From G963677915 sp963677915 (lineage in GTDB: Bacteria > Bacillota > Clostridia > Lachnospirales > Vallitaleaceae): 64,000 bases of DNA. The DNA is taken from the NCBI GenBank assembly GCA_963677915.2, contig CAXXGE010000038.1:112603-176602 (forward strand), in the 5' to 3' direction. Position 1 is the stretch's first letter. Each line of letters opens with the position of its first letter. Both the position numbers and the translations under genes were made by a program. Of this stretch, positions 25,487 to 35,065 are shown in pieces. The notes below the pieces were generated by a model. That model had not been told where the DNA came from. It was given only the letters and a program-made list of their open reading frames with translations, and ran no database searches.

Positions 25487-27094
25487 ATGAATTACAAACA
25501 ACATCTAGAACTTGCTGATGCTTACATTAAAGAAAATGCAGCAAATATTAATAAAAGGTATCGACATACTTACCATGCTATGCCTCCAGTTGGCTGGATG
25601 AATGATCCAAATGGTTTCAGCCTTTTTAAGGACACTTATCATCTGTTTTATCAGTTTTATCCATATAGTGCTGAATGGGGACCAATGTTCTGGGGCCATG
25701 TAACATCCTCAGATTTGATGAATTGGGAAGTGGCACCAACGGCTTTAGCTCCGAGCAACGAATTTGATAAACAAGGCATTTTTTCAGGATCGGCGTTGGA
25801 GGTAGATGGTGAACTCTGGGCTTACTATACAGGGCATAATGAAGAATTTATCTCGTTACATTACGATGAGTTTTTCCGAAGAAGAGAGGAGTCTCTTTCA
25901 GTAGATCTGGATAAATTGGCTAGTATCAAACAGGTTCAATGCTTAGCTGTATCAAGCGATGGTGTAACTTTTGAGAAACGCGGTGAGGTTGTTGGCAGTG
26001 AAATGATTCGTCAGAATGGAAGAACTGAAGATTTTCGCGATCCGAAAGTTTGGAAACACGGCAACAGATTTTATATGGTCTGTGGATCCAAGTCTATTCA
26101 TCTTCGAGCACAGGTACTCTTTTATGTCTCTGATGACGGCATCAATTGGGAATATCTGAACTATTTCAGTCTTGGAAAGGAATATGGTACAGTTTGGGAA
26201 TGCCCGGATATCTTTGAACTTGGCGGCAAACATATCCTGATTGTTTCTCCACAAGGTAAACCAGTAATTGAAGACACTGAAGCAGGCGGAGGACTGGTGA
26301 CGATGGCAAAGTATGAGAATATGTTCACTACCTTTGCATTTGTTGGCGATTTTGAGTACGAGACTGGTCAATTCAGTCTTGAGCGTGTTCAGGATTTTGA
26401 TTATGGATTTGATTTCTATGCTCCGCAAAGTTTTGAAGATAAAGATAAGAATAGAGTACTTGTTGCTTGGATGAATATGTGGGGCAGAGCCTATGTGCTC
26501 CAGAGTTTGAACCATGGATGGAATGGTGCTGTTACAATTCCGAGGAAACTCAGCTTAAAGAACGACAAGGTCTATCAGTATCCTATAGATTCAGTAAAGG
26601 ATTACAGACAGGCTGAAATGATTCTTGATATTGATTCGATTGACGGACACTTTACAGAAGAAAGATTATATGGTGATGCCATAGATCTGGAAATTGATTT
26701 TAATATGTCTGGTAGTAAGAGGTTTTCTATTGAGCTATTCAAAGGAAATAATGCAGAAACAGATCAAGAAGAATGTTTAAAATTGATTTTTGATAAGGAA
26801 AGAGATGAAGTTACAATTGACAGAAGCTCAAGTTTTATGATTAATGAAAGCCATAATAAAGCAAAGGATTACGTACGTAAGATTTACACATGCCTGAATA
26901 GGACGATTAAGTTGCGTGTATTGCTAGACGTTAGTTCGTGTGAGGTGTTCATTAATGATGGCGAATTTGCAATGACGACTTTATTCTACAAATCCTTTGA
27001 CGTCTCGGAACTTCATTTTCATAGCGAAGGTATAACTAAAATCAATAGGCTTGCTAAGTGGGATATGAAAAAAAGCCTGAAAAACTATTCGTGA
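25487..27094 (+). CDS. GH32 beta-fructosidase, locus 2
   Basis: 535 residues from ATG 25487, which has GGATTGGAAAGA upstream; 25469 is a possible earlier start. Cytoplasmic, with no signal peptide. GH32 motifs: PVGWMNDPNG (nucleophile D40), TEDFRDPKVW (stabiliser Asp) and VWECPDIF (acid/base Glu). An insertion rich in charged residues (about 125-150; HYDEFFRRREESLSVDLDKL) between the first blades is not present in the locus 1 enzyme and could shape the substrate pocket for longer chains. The C-terminal beta-sandwich has LDVSSCEVFINDGE. It would release fructose from imported oligosaccharides, which the next gene product phosphorylates. Confidence 0.93.
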   Translation: MNYKQHLELADAYIKENAANINKRYRHTYHAMPPVGWMNDPNGFSLFKDTYHLFYQFYPYSAEWGPMFWGHVTSSDLMNWEVAPTALAPSNEFDKQGIFSGSALEVDGELWAYYTGHNEEFISLHYDEFFRRREESLSVDLDKLASIKQVQCLAVSSDGVTFEKRGEVVGSEMIRQNGRTEDFRDPKVWKHGNRFYMVCGSKSIHLRAQVLFYVSDDGINWEYLNYFSLGKEYGTVWECPDIFELGGKHILIVSPQGKPVIEDTEAGGGLVTMAKYENMFTTFAFVGDFEYETGQFSLERVQDFDYGFDFYAPQSFEDKDKNRVLVAWMNMWGRAYVLQSLNHGWNGAVTIPRKLSLKNDKVYQYPIDSVKDYRQAEMILDIDSIDGHFTEERLYGDAIDLEIDFNMSGSKRFSIELFKGNNAETDQEECLKLIFDKERDEVTIDRSSSFMINESHNKAKDYVRKIYTCLNRTIKLRVLLDVSSCEVFINDGEFAMTTLFYKSFDVSELHFHSEGITKINRLAKWDMKKSLKNYS

Positions 27095-27146
27095 TAGCAA
27101 TGTTAACGACATTTGATAATTCATTTTAATGGGTTTGGAGATAATA

Positions 27147-28016
27147 ATGAGTAAACATTACGGAGCTATTGAAGCAGGAGGAACCAAATTCGTCTGCGCA
27201 GTGGCCGATGAGAATTTGAACATTATCGAAAGGATGACAACACCGACGCTGGAGCCGGAGAAAACATTGGAGGAATCCATCAGCTTTTTCAAAAAATATG
27301 AAATCGAAAAGCTGGGTATCGGCACGTTCGGACCGGTGGACATCCATCCTGAAAGTCCGGATTACGGCATGATACAAAATACACCGAAAATCAAGTGGCG
27401 AAACGTCAACCTTTACAAGGCGTTCCACGAAGCTCTTGGCGTACCAGTCAAGATCGAAACGGATGTCAATGCGGCAGCTCTTGGAGAGTACATCGACGGC
27501 TATGGAGTCGGCAAGAGAAGTGTACTGTATATTACAATCGGTACAGGCATAGGAGCCGGTTTCGTTCTTAATGGGGAAACCCTTTATGGTCTGACACATC
27601 CTGAGATGGGCCACATTGCCATAAGGCAGCGCAAGGATGACACTTTTGAAGGCATCTGCCCAACCCATGGCAACTGCTTTGAAGGCCTGGTGGCAGGTCC
27701 TGCAATCGAGGCGAGAATGGGCAAAAAAGGGCATCTGATACCTGAAGACGATCCGGTGTGGGAGCTCAATGCAGATTACATCGGACAGGCGCTTGTCTCC
27801 TATAATCTGATCCTTTCACCTGAAGTGATTCTGATCGGCGGCGGTGTTTCCCAGCAGGAGCACATGTTCCCGAAAATCAGGGAGGCATTCAAGAGATACA
27901 TGAACGGCTATGTCGTCCATCCGGCATTGGAGGATTTGGATAGTTACATTAGATATCCCCAAAATGGTCAAGATGCAGGAATGATTGGTTCTTTGCATTT
28001 GGCCCGAAGAGCTTGA
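27147..28016 (+). CDS. ROK-family fructokinase, locus 2
   Basis: 289 residues; ATG 27147 follows TTGGAGATAATA. It phosphorylates fructose to fructose 6-phosphate using ATP in the cytoplasm. ROK features: phosphate-binding YGAIEAGGTKFVCAVADE (4-21), LGIGTFGPVDI, catalytic-region VKIETDVNAAALGE, the glycine-rich TIGTGIGAGFVLNG, and the zinc loop HPEMGHI...CPTHGNCFEGLVAGPAIEAR. Proteins with this arrangement are ScrK/GmuE-type fructokinases. It is nearly identical over about 700 bp to the kinase gene at 55963 but differs at both ends, which suggests gene conversion between loci. Confidence 0.93.
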   Translation: MSKHYGAIEAGGTKFVCAVADENLNIIERMTTPTLEPEKTLEESISFFKKYEIEKLGIGTFGPVDIHPESPDYGMIQNTPKIKWRNVNLYKAFHEALGVPVKIETDVNAAALGEYIDGYGVGKRSVLYITIGTGIGAGFVLNGETLYGLTHPEMGHIAIRQRKDDTFEGICPTHGNCFEGLVAGPAIEARMGKKGHLIPEDDPVWELNADYIGQALVSYNLILSPEVILIGGGVSQQEHMFPKIREAFKRYMNGYVVHPALEDLDSYIRYPQNGQDAGMIGSLHLARRA

Positions 28017-28071
28017 AAAGACGAGTGCATTAATAAATGGTAGTTTTAGACACCGGAAATGGTGAATATTT

Positions 28072-29505
28072 ATGAAAAAATATATAATATTAATAATCAT
28101 CTGGGTAATGGCAACGATTATTACTGGTTGCCAAAAGCCGGAAGATAATGTAGTTGATGGAGCAATAACTTTTTTTCCCATGGCTGAAGAATCGTTTGTA
28201 GGGGACCCGATGCCCTATTATGACGGTGAAAAGCTACACGTTTTCTTTTTGGAAGATCTTCGTGATGGTGCCGTTGGGTTTCATCCGTGGAGCAAGTTTG
28301 TAACACGTGACTTTGTTACATATGAATTTTCATCGTCACTAATACCAGTTGTAAATGAATTGGACAGTCCTGAACGTGCTTTAGGAACAGGTTCGGTCGT
28401 TCAAGGTCCTGATAAACTCTATTATGCTTTTTATACTGCTCATAACTCTGCATTATCACCGAAAGAGGTGATTATGAGAGCAACAAGCAGTAATCTTGAC
28501 AATTGGGAAAAAGATAGATCATTTTCTCTTGAAGCTTCCAATCAATTAAATATTGATGATTTTCGTGATCCGTATGTATTCTGGAATGCTGAAGCAGAGT
28601 GCTACTGGATGCTCGTCACGACGAGGCTGAATGATGATGGCGTCATAAAAAGATACACATCAAAGGATCTAACGACGTGGTCTGATGAAGGCGTTTTCTT
28701 CAATGCGCTAGGTGACGGAAACCTGGAATGCCCGAGTCTGCTTTCGTATCAGGGCAAGTGGTATCTGACTTATTCGGAACAGTGGCCGACTCGTGTTGTC
28801 AGGTACCTTGTTTCTGAGTCATCTGAAGGGCCGTTTACCACAGTTGATGCGGGTATATTCGATGGAGAAGGATTTTATGCAGGTCGTCCAGTTGTCATTA
28901 AGGATAAATTATTTATTGTTGGGTGGATACCTACAAAGGTGCAACATAAGGATATATACGGATTTGATTGGGGTGGCAATCTTGCTATCCATCAATTGCT
29001 TCAGGAAAAGGATGATGGTCATTTGAGGGTTGTGCCAATGGATATTCGTAAGAAAAACCTAAGTCAACATAAGACGCCGACGACTGTAAGTGAATCTGGT
29101 GGCTTGGCGATATATGAAGAAATTGTAGGTCAGGTGGTAATTGAGGGAAGAATTAACTACAGAGCGGGAACATCTCAATACGGATTTGCATTTGGAATCA
29201 ATGATGGTAAAGGAAAAGCGAGCATAATAGTTGATACAAACAGGCATGAAATCATGTATTACAATATAGATGCGGATGCTTCGGGCGCTAGAGAACCGCA
29301 ATTGAGAATGCCTTTGAAACAGGATTACAACGGCAGCTTCGGTTTTGAAATGGTAGTTGATGGAAATGTGCTTTCATTATACATTAATGATGAAGTTGCA
29401 TTCAGTACGAGAATCTACTGTATGCAGGGCAAACAATGGGGAGTGTTTTCGGTGGGAACGCCAATAGAAATTGAAAATCTGAAAATATCGTATGATGATA
29501 ATTAA
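28072..29505 (+). CDS. GH32-like lipoprotein with non-canonical nucleophile motif
   Basis: 477 residues. The signal peptide ends in the lipobox IITGC (Cys20), so the protein is anchored outside the membrane. The usual WMNDPNG is replaced by SFVGDPMPYYDGEKLHVFF, with D45 at the nucleophile position. The second and third GH32 Asp/Glu motifs are kept (DDFRDPYVFW, NLECPSL). The C-terminal part is a beta-sandwich (LSLYINDEVAFSTRIY). The closest relative in the window is the cytoplasmic 473-residue protein at 47914. It may trim fructans at the cell surface or act as a specialised fructosyl hydrolase/transferase. GH32/GH43-like assignment is solid; activity is not. Confidence 0.8.
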   Translation: MKKYIILIIIWVMATIITGCQKPEDNVVDGAITFFPMAEESFVGDPMPYYDGEKLHVFFLEDLRDGAVGFHPWSKFVTRDFVTYEFSSSLIPVVNELDSPERALGTGSVVQGPDKLYYAFYTAHNSALSPKEVIMRATSSNLDNWEKDRSFSLEASNQLNIDDFRDPYVFWNAEAECYWMLVTTRLNDDGVIKRYTSKDLTTWSDEGVFFNALGDGNLECPSLLSYQGKWYLTYSEQWPTRVVRYLVSESSEGPFTTVDAGIFDGEGFYAGRPVVIKDKLFIVGWIPTKVQHKDIYGFDWGGNLAIHQLLQEKDDGHLRVVPMDIRKKNLSQHKTPTTVSESGGLAIYEEIVGQVVIEGRINYRAGTSQYGFAFGINDGKGKASIIVDTNRHEIMYYNIDADASGAREPQLRMPLKQDYNGSFGFEMVVDGNVLSLYINDEVAFSTRIYCMQGKQWGVFSVGTPIEIENLKISYDDN

Positions 29506-29640
29506 ATAACAATTGAACTTTCAAATGCCTTATTGGATTGATAGGAAATACACGAGTGATAGAAATAGAAGAATTTAAATTCTTATTAGGTTAAGGTGTT
29601 CGTCTGTTTGTACTTCGTCGATTCTTCAGTGGATAGAAAC

Positions 29641-29680
29641 AATGCTGGGTTTTAATCAAAAACCCAGCATTTCTTTTCTT
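29641..29680. terminator. Terminator between convergent locus 2 and LacI gene
   Basis: AATGCTGGGTTTT pairs with AAAACCCAGCATT across a short loop, followed by TCTTTTCTT. Both strands have T-rich flanks, so it could serve both the GH32-like gene and the convergent LacI gene. Confidence 0.8.
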
Positions 29681-29717
29681 GGAATGATTTATGGAAACTA
29701 AAGAAAAAGATGAATGA

Positions 29718-30746
29718 TTAGTCGTCGATGACCATTTCTTTTGTAATGACATTTACGGGTATTTCATAGTACTCAGAAGTTGGTTGTTGCTTCTTGACCA
29801 GATAGTCGAACAGCTCTTTTACAATCTGGTATCCTTGAGTGCGTTCGCTTTGTGCAATAACAAAGTCGACGATGCCTTCCTTCAAAAGCTCTTCGTTTTC
29901 TGGAACGAGGTCATGGCTGATGATCTTTACATTGTAGAGTTTGTTGGCCAATGCTAGAGCTCTCCTGACCCCGCTGCTGCTGCTGCCGGACAAATAGATG
30001 CCTTTCAGATTAGGGTATTTGTTGCAATATTCCAGTGCAATCTTGAATGCTAGCTCTCGCTTGTCTTGATTCTCTTGGATATCGATAATATTCAGGTTGC
30101 TTTTTTTTAGGTGGGATTGGAATCCGTTCAGTCTATCTGGGTGGCACGACAATGTCTTTGAACTGATGATTACGCCGATGTCACCACCTTCTGGTACAAG
30201 TTTTTCCATAAGACCTGCAGCCACACGTCCGGCTTTAACGTGATTTTGTCCTACATAGCGTATATCGTGGATGGCTGTGAGTTTAGAGTTGAAGGTGACG
30301 ATTGCTACACCGTCTTCTGTGAGCTGGTTCGCTTTCTTGATAACTTGGACATCGTCAATGGGAATGAATGCAATTCCTTTTGCACCCATGTTCTCGAACT
30401 CTGTTAAGATGCTGACTAATTCTGCAGGCTGTAGCGTAGTCAGCATTTTTACGATAATTTTTATGCCAAATGGGGAAAACTCCTTCTCGGCTTTTTCGAT
30501 TCCTTTTAGAAGCACCTGGATGAAAGGATTGTATTCCGGAGTAGGGATAACGCCTAATATGATAGGATCCTTACTCATTACGAGCGCCTTTCCTAATAGG
30601 TTTGGTTGGTAATCTAGTTCTTCGATGATTGCCTCGATGCGTTCGCGTGTTTCCTTTTTGACTCCTGGGCGGTCGTTGATGACCTTGTCCACGGTAGAGC
30701 GCGATACATTGGCCAACTTTGCTATATCTTTTATTGTAATGGACAA
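29718..30746 (-). CDS. LacI-family regulator of the ketohexose operon
   Basis: 342 residues from a TTG start at 30746 placed by AGGAGG; an ATG 54 bases upstream has no ribosome site and would add a non-family leader. Helix-turn-helix IKDIAKLANVSRSTVDKVIN (4-23) is followed by a ribose/D-allose-type sensor domain (ILGVIPTPEYNPFIQVLLKG, AKGIAFIPIDDVQVIKKANQ, IRYVGQNHVKAGRVAAGLM). The sensor looks like a ribose-binding protein (CUT2) rather than a LacI maltose type, matching the RbsB-like binding protein in the operon. It is divergent from the epimerase operon, whose promoter region has repeated GAGCTC-centred sites. Confidence 0.9.
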   Translation of the reverse strand: MSITIKDIAKLANVSRSTVDKVINDRPGVKKETRERIEAIIEELDYQPNLLGKALVMSKDPIILGVIPTPEYNPFIQVLLKGIEKAEKEFSPFGIKIIVKMLTTLQPAELVSILTEFENMGAKGIAFIPIDDVQVIKKANQLTEDGVAIVTFNSKLTAIHDIRYVGQNHVKAGRVAAGLMEKLVPEGGDIGVIISSKTLSCHPDRLNGFQSHLKKSNLNIIDIQENQDKRELAFKIALEYCNKYPNLKGIYLSGSSSSGVRRALALANKLYNVKIISHDLVPENEELLKEGIVDFVIAQSERTQGYQIVKELFDYLVKKQQPTSEYYEIPVNVITKEMVIDD

Positions 30747-30854
30747 AGTAATCCCTCCTAAATATGTCGATAAAAAAATAAGAATTGGTTTCGACTTCAT
30801 AAAATGTTATCACAGCAATAAATAAATGTCCATATAAATGTAACCAATTATATA

Positions 30855-31088
30855 ATAACACACGAGCTCAATGTTATCAAGAGGAGAATACTTGAATTGT
30901 GCGATATGCACAAAATAATAGGTATGAAACTGTTTAAAAAGACATATTGAATAACTTAATAGGGCGTGATATGATTATTACAGAAATAACACACGAGCTC
31001 AATAGATAAGAGTGATCAAGAGAATAGAAATGCGATTCGTAGAAATCCTTAAAAAATTAATGATGCTGCATATGTAATGAGCTCGAAA
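30855..31088 (+). promoter_or_regulatory. Promoter and GAGCTC operators of the ketohexose operon
   Basis: Two copies of ATAACACACGAGCTCAAT (30855-30872 and 30986-31003) share 18 identical bases; a third GAGCTC core lies near 31080. The first extends to an inverted repeat with TGTTAT (ending 30877). Promoter: TTGAAT 30947-30952, 17 bases, TATGAT 30970-30975; the second operator starts about four bases after the predicted start site. Spacing between the two long sites is 131 bp, suited to looping. Confidence 0.65.
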
Positions 31089-31110
31089 ATAATATAAAGG
31101 AGATTGTGAC

Positions 31111-31986
31111 ATGAAATTTGGAACTTTGTACTCGTACTGGAATACAGATTGGACATGTGATCAAGAAAAATATGTAGAGATAGCAAAGAAAGTGGCTCGC
31201 ATTGGTTTTGATGTATTGGAAATAAGCGCAGATCATATCTATAGGATGACCAGGGAAGAGCTTGATAACCTTGGTAGGGTTGCTCAAGAGCTAGGACTGA
31301 CCTTGACAGTAAATAGCGGTCCTGCTAGGGAGTTCGATCTTGCCTCAGTAGATCCGAAGGTTAGAATGAATGGCATTGAGTATTTCAAAAAAATACTGAA
31401 CAATATGACGATTATTCAAGCGGATACTTTGATTGGAGCTATCTATTCCTTCTGGCCATCTGATTTTGTGAATATTGATAAGGATGCAGCTTGGGAAAGA
31501 AGCATTGAATGCCTTAAAGAAATCAGCAAGACGGCTGAAAAATTGGAAATCGACATCTCACTTGAAGTGTTGAATAGGAACGAAACTTACATACTTACAA
31601 ATTGTCAGGAAGCACTTGAGTATTGTGACTTAATTGGAAGTTCTAGAATAAAAGTGCTGCTTGATACATATCATATGAATATAGAAGAAGACAACATAAG
31701 TGATGCAATTAGATTGGCAGGAGACAGACTTGGACATCTGCATGTAGGTGAATGCAACAGAAAACTACCTGGAATGAACAACAGTATTGATTGGGCAGGC
31801 ATAGGCAAAGCACTCGCAGATATCAACTATAAAAAATCTGTTGTTATGGAACCTTTCCTGCTTAGCGGTGGTTCGGTGGGTGATTCCATCAGAGTTTGGA
31901 GAGATTTGAGCAATGGAGCTGATGAAGCAACTATGGATAAATATATTGGTGAATCTCTTGAGTTTCTCAAAATGAAACTTGCATGA
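31111..31986 (+). CDS. D-psicose/D-tagatose 3-epimerase
   Basis: 291 residues, AAAGGAG upstream. The family interconverts ketohexoses at C3 (D-fructose/D-psicose, D-tagatose/D-sorbose) in the cytoplasm using Mn or Co in a TIM barrel. Metal ligands are visible: E152 in SLEVLNR, D185 in LLDTYHMN, H211 in LGHLHVGECNRK, E247 in VVMEPF, matching the known ligand spacing. The C-terminal DSIRVWRDLSNGADEATMDK and the N-terminal MKFGTLYSYW are characteristic of the clostridial D-psicose epimerases rather than of hydroxypyruvate isomerases. It is the first gene of the operon; 384 bases separate it from the next gene. Confidence 0.88.
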   Translation: MKFGTLYSYWNTDWTCDQEKYVEIAKKVARIGFDVLEISADHIYRMTREELDNLGRVAQELGLTLTVNSGPAREFDLASVDPKVRMNGIEYFKKILNNMTIIQADTLIGAIYSFWPSDFVNIDKDAAWERSIECLKEISKTAEKLEIDISLEVLNRNETYILTNCQEALEYCDLIGSSRIKVLLDTYHMNIEEDNISDAIRLAGDRLGHLHVGECNRKLPGMNNSIDWAGIGKALADINYKKSVVMEPFLLSGGSVGDSIRVWRDLSNGADEATMDKYIGESLEFLKMKLA

Positions 31987-32370
31987 TCCTAGAGTTGTGA
32001 ACTTCTGAAGTTCATATTGGTGTCGAAGCGCCCCATGAAATCATGTGGAAGGTTATGTCATTCATATGTTGACAAGAGAGTGTCATATTAATGAAAGTTT
32101 AGGAAGTGTGGAGATATGCCATGCAATATATATCGTACAGAGGCCAATAGATATTCATTAGCTCTGGAACGTTGGCACTTAATATCATTGATTAATGCCT
32201 TGTATTTTGTAGACTATAGACGCAGTACATTTTATTATGGTAAACCTTGGGCGGATTAGCTAGTAAAATGAATCACACCAAAGTCTTAAAGAAAAAATCA
32301 ATCGAATACAAGTGATGAAGAAATGAAATAAGTATACAATCTGAATAAATATCGATTAGGAGGAAATAAG
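31987..32370. other. Long intercistronic gap without a recognised gene
   Basis: 384 bases with no sizeable ORF in any frame. Short coding-like stretches (for example VEAPHEIMWK near 32020) suggest decayed sequence. The last 15 bases carry TTAGGAGG for the next gene. No convincing terminator was seen, so read-through from the epimerase promoter is possible. Confidence 0.4.
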
Positions 32371-33489
32371 ATGAGTAATACAAAGATTAATGTTGGCATT
32401 GTTGGACTTGGTTTTGGGAAAGAGTTCATTCCTATTTATAAAAAACACCCTAATTGCGGCAAAATAGCTATATGTACAAGAAATCGTGAAAAATTAAATG
32501 AAGTTGGTGATAGTTTTGGAATAGAGGAGAATCTTCGTTATTCAGACTATTATGAAATGATTAAAAACGAAGAACTGGATGCTATCCATATTGTCACGCC
32601 AATACTTGAGCACTATAAACAGACAATTGCTTCCTTAGAAGCAGGAAAACATACCGCTTGCACCGTACCAATGGCCACGTCTGTTGAAGAATGTCAGAAC
32701 ATTATAAATGCAAGTAAAAAGAGTGGTAGAAACTATATGATGATGGAGACATCTCTTTATACTAGGGAATACCTATATGTAAAGAACCTTTTGGATGCCG
32801 GAGAGATTGGGCGCGTCCAATTTCTTCGTAGCGATCATATGCAGAACATGGACCTGGACGGCTGGGGAGATTACTGGAAGGGTTTCCCGCCATTTCATTA
32901 TGGAACGCATGCACTTTCAACTGTAATTGAATTTGCTGGTAAAAGGCCTAAATCAGTAGTATGTCATGGATCAGGAGCTCTTAGTACTGATAAGGCCGAA
33001 AAGTATGGTTCCCCATGGGCGGTTGAAACAGCTACATTTACATTTGAAGATTCCAACATTGTAGCAGAATCAACAAGGTGTCTTTTCGAGACTATTCGTC
33101 AGTGTAGAGAGTGTTTTGACATTTACGGTACCAAAATGTCTTTTGAATGGGAGCAGATAATTGACGATGGGCATGTTATTTTTGAAGGGTTTGATGATGC
33201 CAGAAAAATTGAATGTCCAGATACCGATGAGCTACTGCCTCCGGAAATATCAGTGTTTACAAAACGGGATGCGATAATTGATGTTGAACACTCATCCTTC
33301 AGACAGGGTGTGGGGCATGGCGGTTCACATCCTCACCTTATTCATGAATTTCTTAGGTCTATCGTTGAAGATAGAGAACCTGCCATTAATGCAATTAAGG
33401 CTGCTACGATTACTAGTGCGGGTATTTGTGCACATCAATCTGCAATGAATGATGCACAGCCAGTGATGATACCTGATTTTAAGTATTAA
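32371..33489 (+). CDS. Gfo/Idh/MocA-family oxidoreductase, ketohexose operon
   Basis: 372 residues. N-terminal Rossmann fold with GIVGLGFGKEF (9-19). The EKP position reads TVPMATS instead, i.e. the usual Lys is absent, so catalysis may differ from standard dehydrogenases. A cluster of aromatic and metal-type residues lies in YWKGFPPFHYGTHALSTVIE, where His-rich segments bind substrate in relatives. RBS TTAGGAGG before ATG 32371. In ketose operons such enzymes oxidise or interconvert sugars ahead of epimerisation; the specific step is unknown. Not similar enough to the oxidoreductase at 1553 to be a recent duplicate. Confidence 0.85.
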   Translation: MSNTKINVGIVGLGFGKEFIPIYKKHPNCGKIAICTRNREKLNEVGDSFGIEENLRYSDYYEMIKNEELDAIHIVTPILEHYKQTIASLEAGKHTACTVPMATSVEECQNIINASKKSGRNYMMMETSLYTREYLYVKNLLDAGEIGRVQFLRSDHMQNMDLDGWGDYWKGFPPFHYGTHALSTVIEFAGKRPKSVVCHGSGALSTDKAEKYGSPWAVETATFTFEDSNIVAESTRCLFETIRQCRECFDIYGTKMSFEWEQIIDDGHVIFEGFDDARKIECPDTDELLPPEISVFTKRDAIIDVEHSSFRQGVGHGGSHPHLIHEFLRSIVEDREPAINAIKAATITSAGICAHQSAMNDAQPVMIPDFKY

Positions 33490-33523
33490 TCATTGCAGAT
33501 GATACATGTTGGGAGGATTGTTG

Positions 33524-35065
33524 ATGAAGAATATTCTTAAAATGAATAAAATAGTGAAAAGTTTTTATGGGGTGGAGGTTCTTCATGGCGTAGATCTTGA
33601 ATTATATTCGGGAGAAGTATTGGCACTGATTGGTGAAAATGGCGCAGGCAAATCAACGATGATGAAAATATTAATGGGTATTGAGCAGCCTGACTCAGGG
33701 AGTATAGAATTATTCGGAAAGGAAACTGAAATTAGTTCTCCATCAAAGGCATTACATTCAGGTGTAGCAATGATACATCAGGAGCTTCACCCAATTTTGG
33801 ATATGACAGTGGCTGAAAATATGTATATAGGCCGTGAAGTGCGTAAGTTCGGTGTTGTGAATATGAAGCTACAAGAGAAAATGACGTCAGAGCAACTTGA
33901 TAAGATGGAACTGAATATTTCACCTTCAATGCGCATGGGTGATTTGAGTGTTTCAGAAATTCAGATGGTTGAAATTGCGAAAGCCGTTTCTTACGGCTCA
34001 AAAATACTTATCATGGATGAACCGACTTCTGCAATAACAGAAGAAGAAGTACATCAATTATTCAAAATAATTGAGAAACTCAAGAATGCGGGAATAGGGA
34101 TAATATATATTTCTCACAAGCTTGACGAACTTCCAATAATAGCTGACAGGGTACAAATATTACGTGATGGCAATTTCGTTCATGCACAAATTATGGAAGA
34201 GATAACGCGTCAAGATATGATTAAGTATATGGTTGGTCGTGAGATTACTGAGGTATATCCTAAGTGTGATAACGAAATAACGGATGTCGTACTTGAAGTT
34301 AAAAATCTTACCCGCAAGGGCGAGTTTAATAATATCAGTTTTTGCCTGCATAGGGGAGAGAAACTTGGTATAGCAGGTCTTGTTGGTGCGGGGCGTACAG
34401 AACTAGTCACTACAATTTTTGGTGACAGACACATTCATAGCGGAGAAATATATTTAAACGGGGAAAGATTGAAATTACGACATCCTATTGATGCTATTAG
34501 AAAAAAAATTGCCCTAGTAACAGAAGACAGAAAATTGTTTGGACTTAACCTTTTGGCATCTGTAAAAGATAATATAATGATGTGCATCGATAAAAGGGAG
34601 TCGACACTTGGATTTCTCAATAATCGCAGGGCCAACGAACTATCAGATATAATGATTGACAAATTTCATATTAAAGTTACTTCGAGAGACCAGGTAGTTA
34701 GTAATCTCTCAGGTGGTAATCAACAAAAAGTGGTATTAGGAAAGTGGCTTTTAACAGAGCCAGATATCATTATTTTTGACGAACCAACTAGAGGTATTGA
34801 TGTTGGCGCAAAGGCAGAAATATACAACCTCATAAACAATCTTGTCATGCAGGGGAAATCAGTAATTATAATTTCTTCAGAAATGCCGGAACTCATCAGT
34901 TTATCCGATAGGATAATTGTAATGAGTGAAGGTGAATTAATGGGCGAACTTTTTAGTAAAGAAGCTACACAAGAAATGGTAATGTCACTTGCAGCACATA
35001 ACAGTAAGATTCGCCATAAGCAACATAACAATGAACAAATTATTGATGGGGGAGGTAACGAATAA
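33524..35065 (+). CDS. Ribose-type ABC transporter ATPase (RbsA-like)
   Basis: 513 residues from ATG 33524 (GGGAGG eight bases upstream); 33506 would be too early. Two ABC domains in tandem: the first has Walker A GENGAGKST, the signature-like LSVSEIQMVEIAKAVS and Walker B ILIMDEPTSA; the second has a degenerate Walker A (GLVGAGRTEL), signature LSGGNQQKVVLGKWL and Walker B IIIFDEPTRGIDVG. This duplicated architecture is typical of CUT2 monosaccharide importers. It overlaps the permease start by one base. Unlike the CUT1 systems in this window it brings its own ATPase. Confidence 0.95.
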   Translation: MKNILKMNKIVKSFYGVEVLHGVDLELYSGEVLALIGENGAGKSTMMKILMGIEQPDSGSIELFGKETEISSPSKALHSGVAMIHQELHPILDMTVAENMYIGREVRKFGVVNMKLQEKMTSEQLDKMELNISPSMRMGDLSVSEIQMVEIAKAVSYGSKILIMDEPTSAITEEEVHQLFKIIEKLKNAGIGIIYISHKLDELPIIADRVQILRDGNFVHAQIMEEITRQDMIKYMVGREITEVYPKCDNEITDVVLEVKNLTRKGEFNNISFCLHRGEKLGIAGLVGAGRTELVTTIFGDRHIHSGEIYLNGERLKLRHPIDAIRKKIALVTEDRKLFGLNLLASVKDNIMMCIDKRESTLGFLNNRRANELSDIMIDKFHIKVTSRDQVVSNLSGGNQQKVVLGKWLLTEPDIIIFDEPTRGIDVGAKAEIYNLINNLVMQGKSVIIISSEMPELISLSDRIIVMSEGELMGELFSKEATQEMVMSLAAHNSKIRHKQHNNEQIIDGGGNE

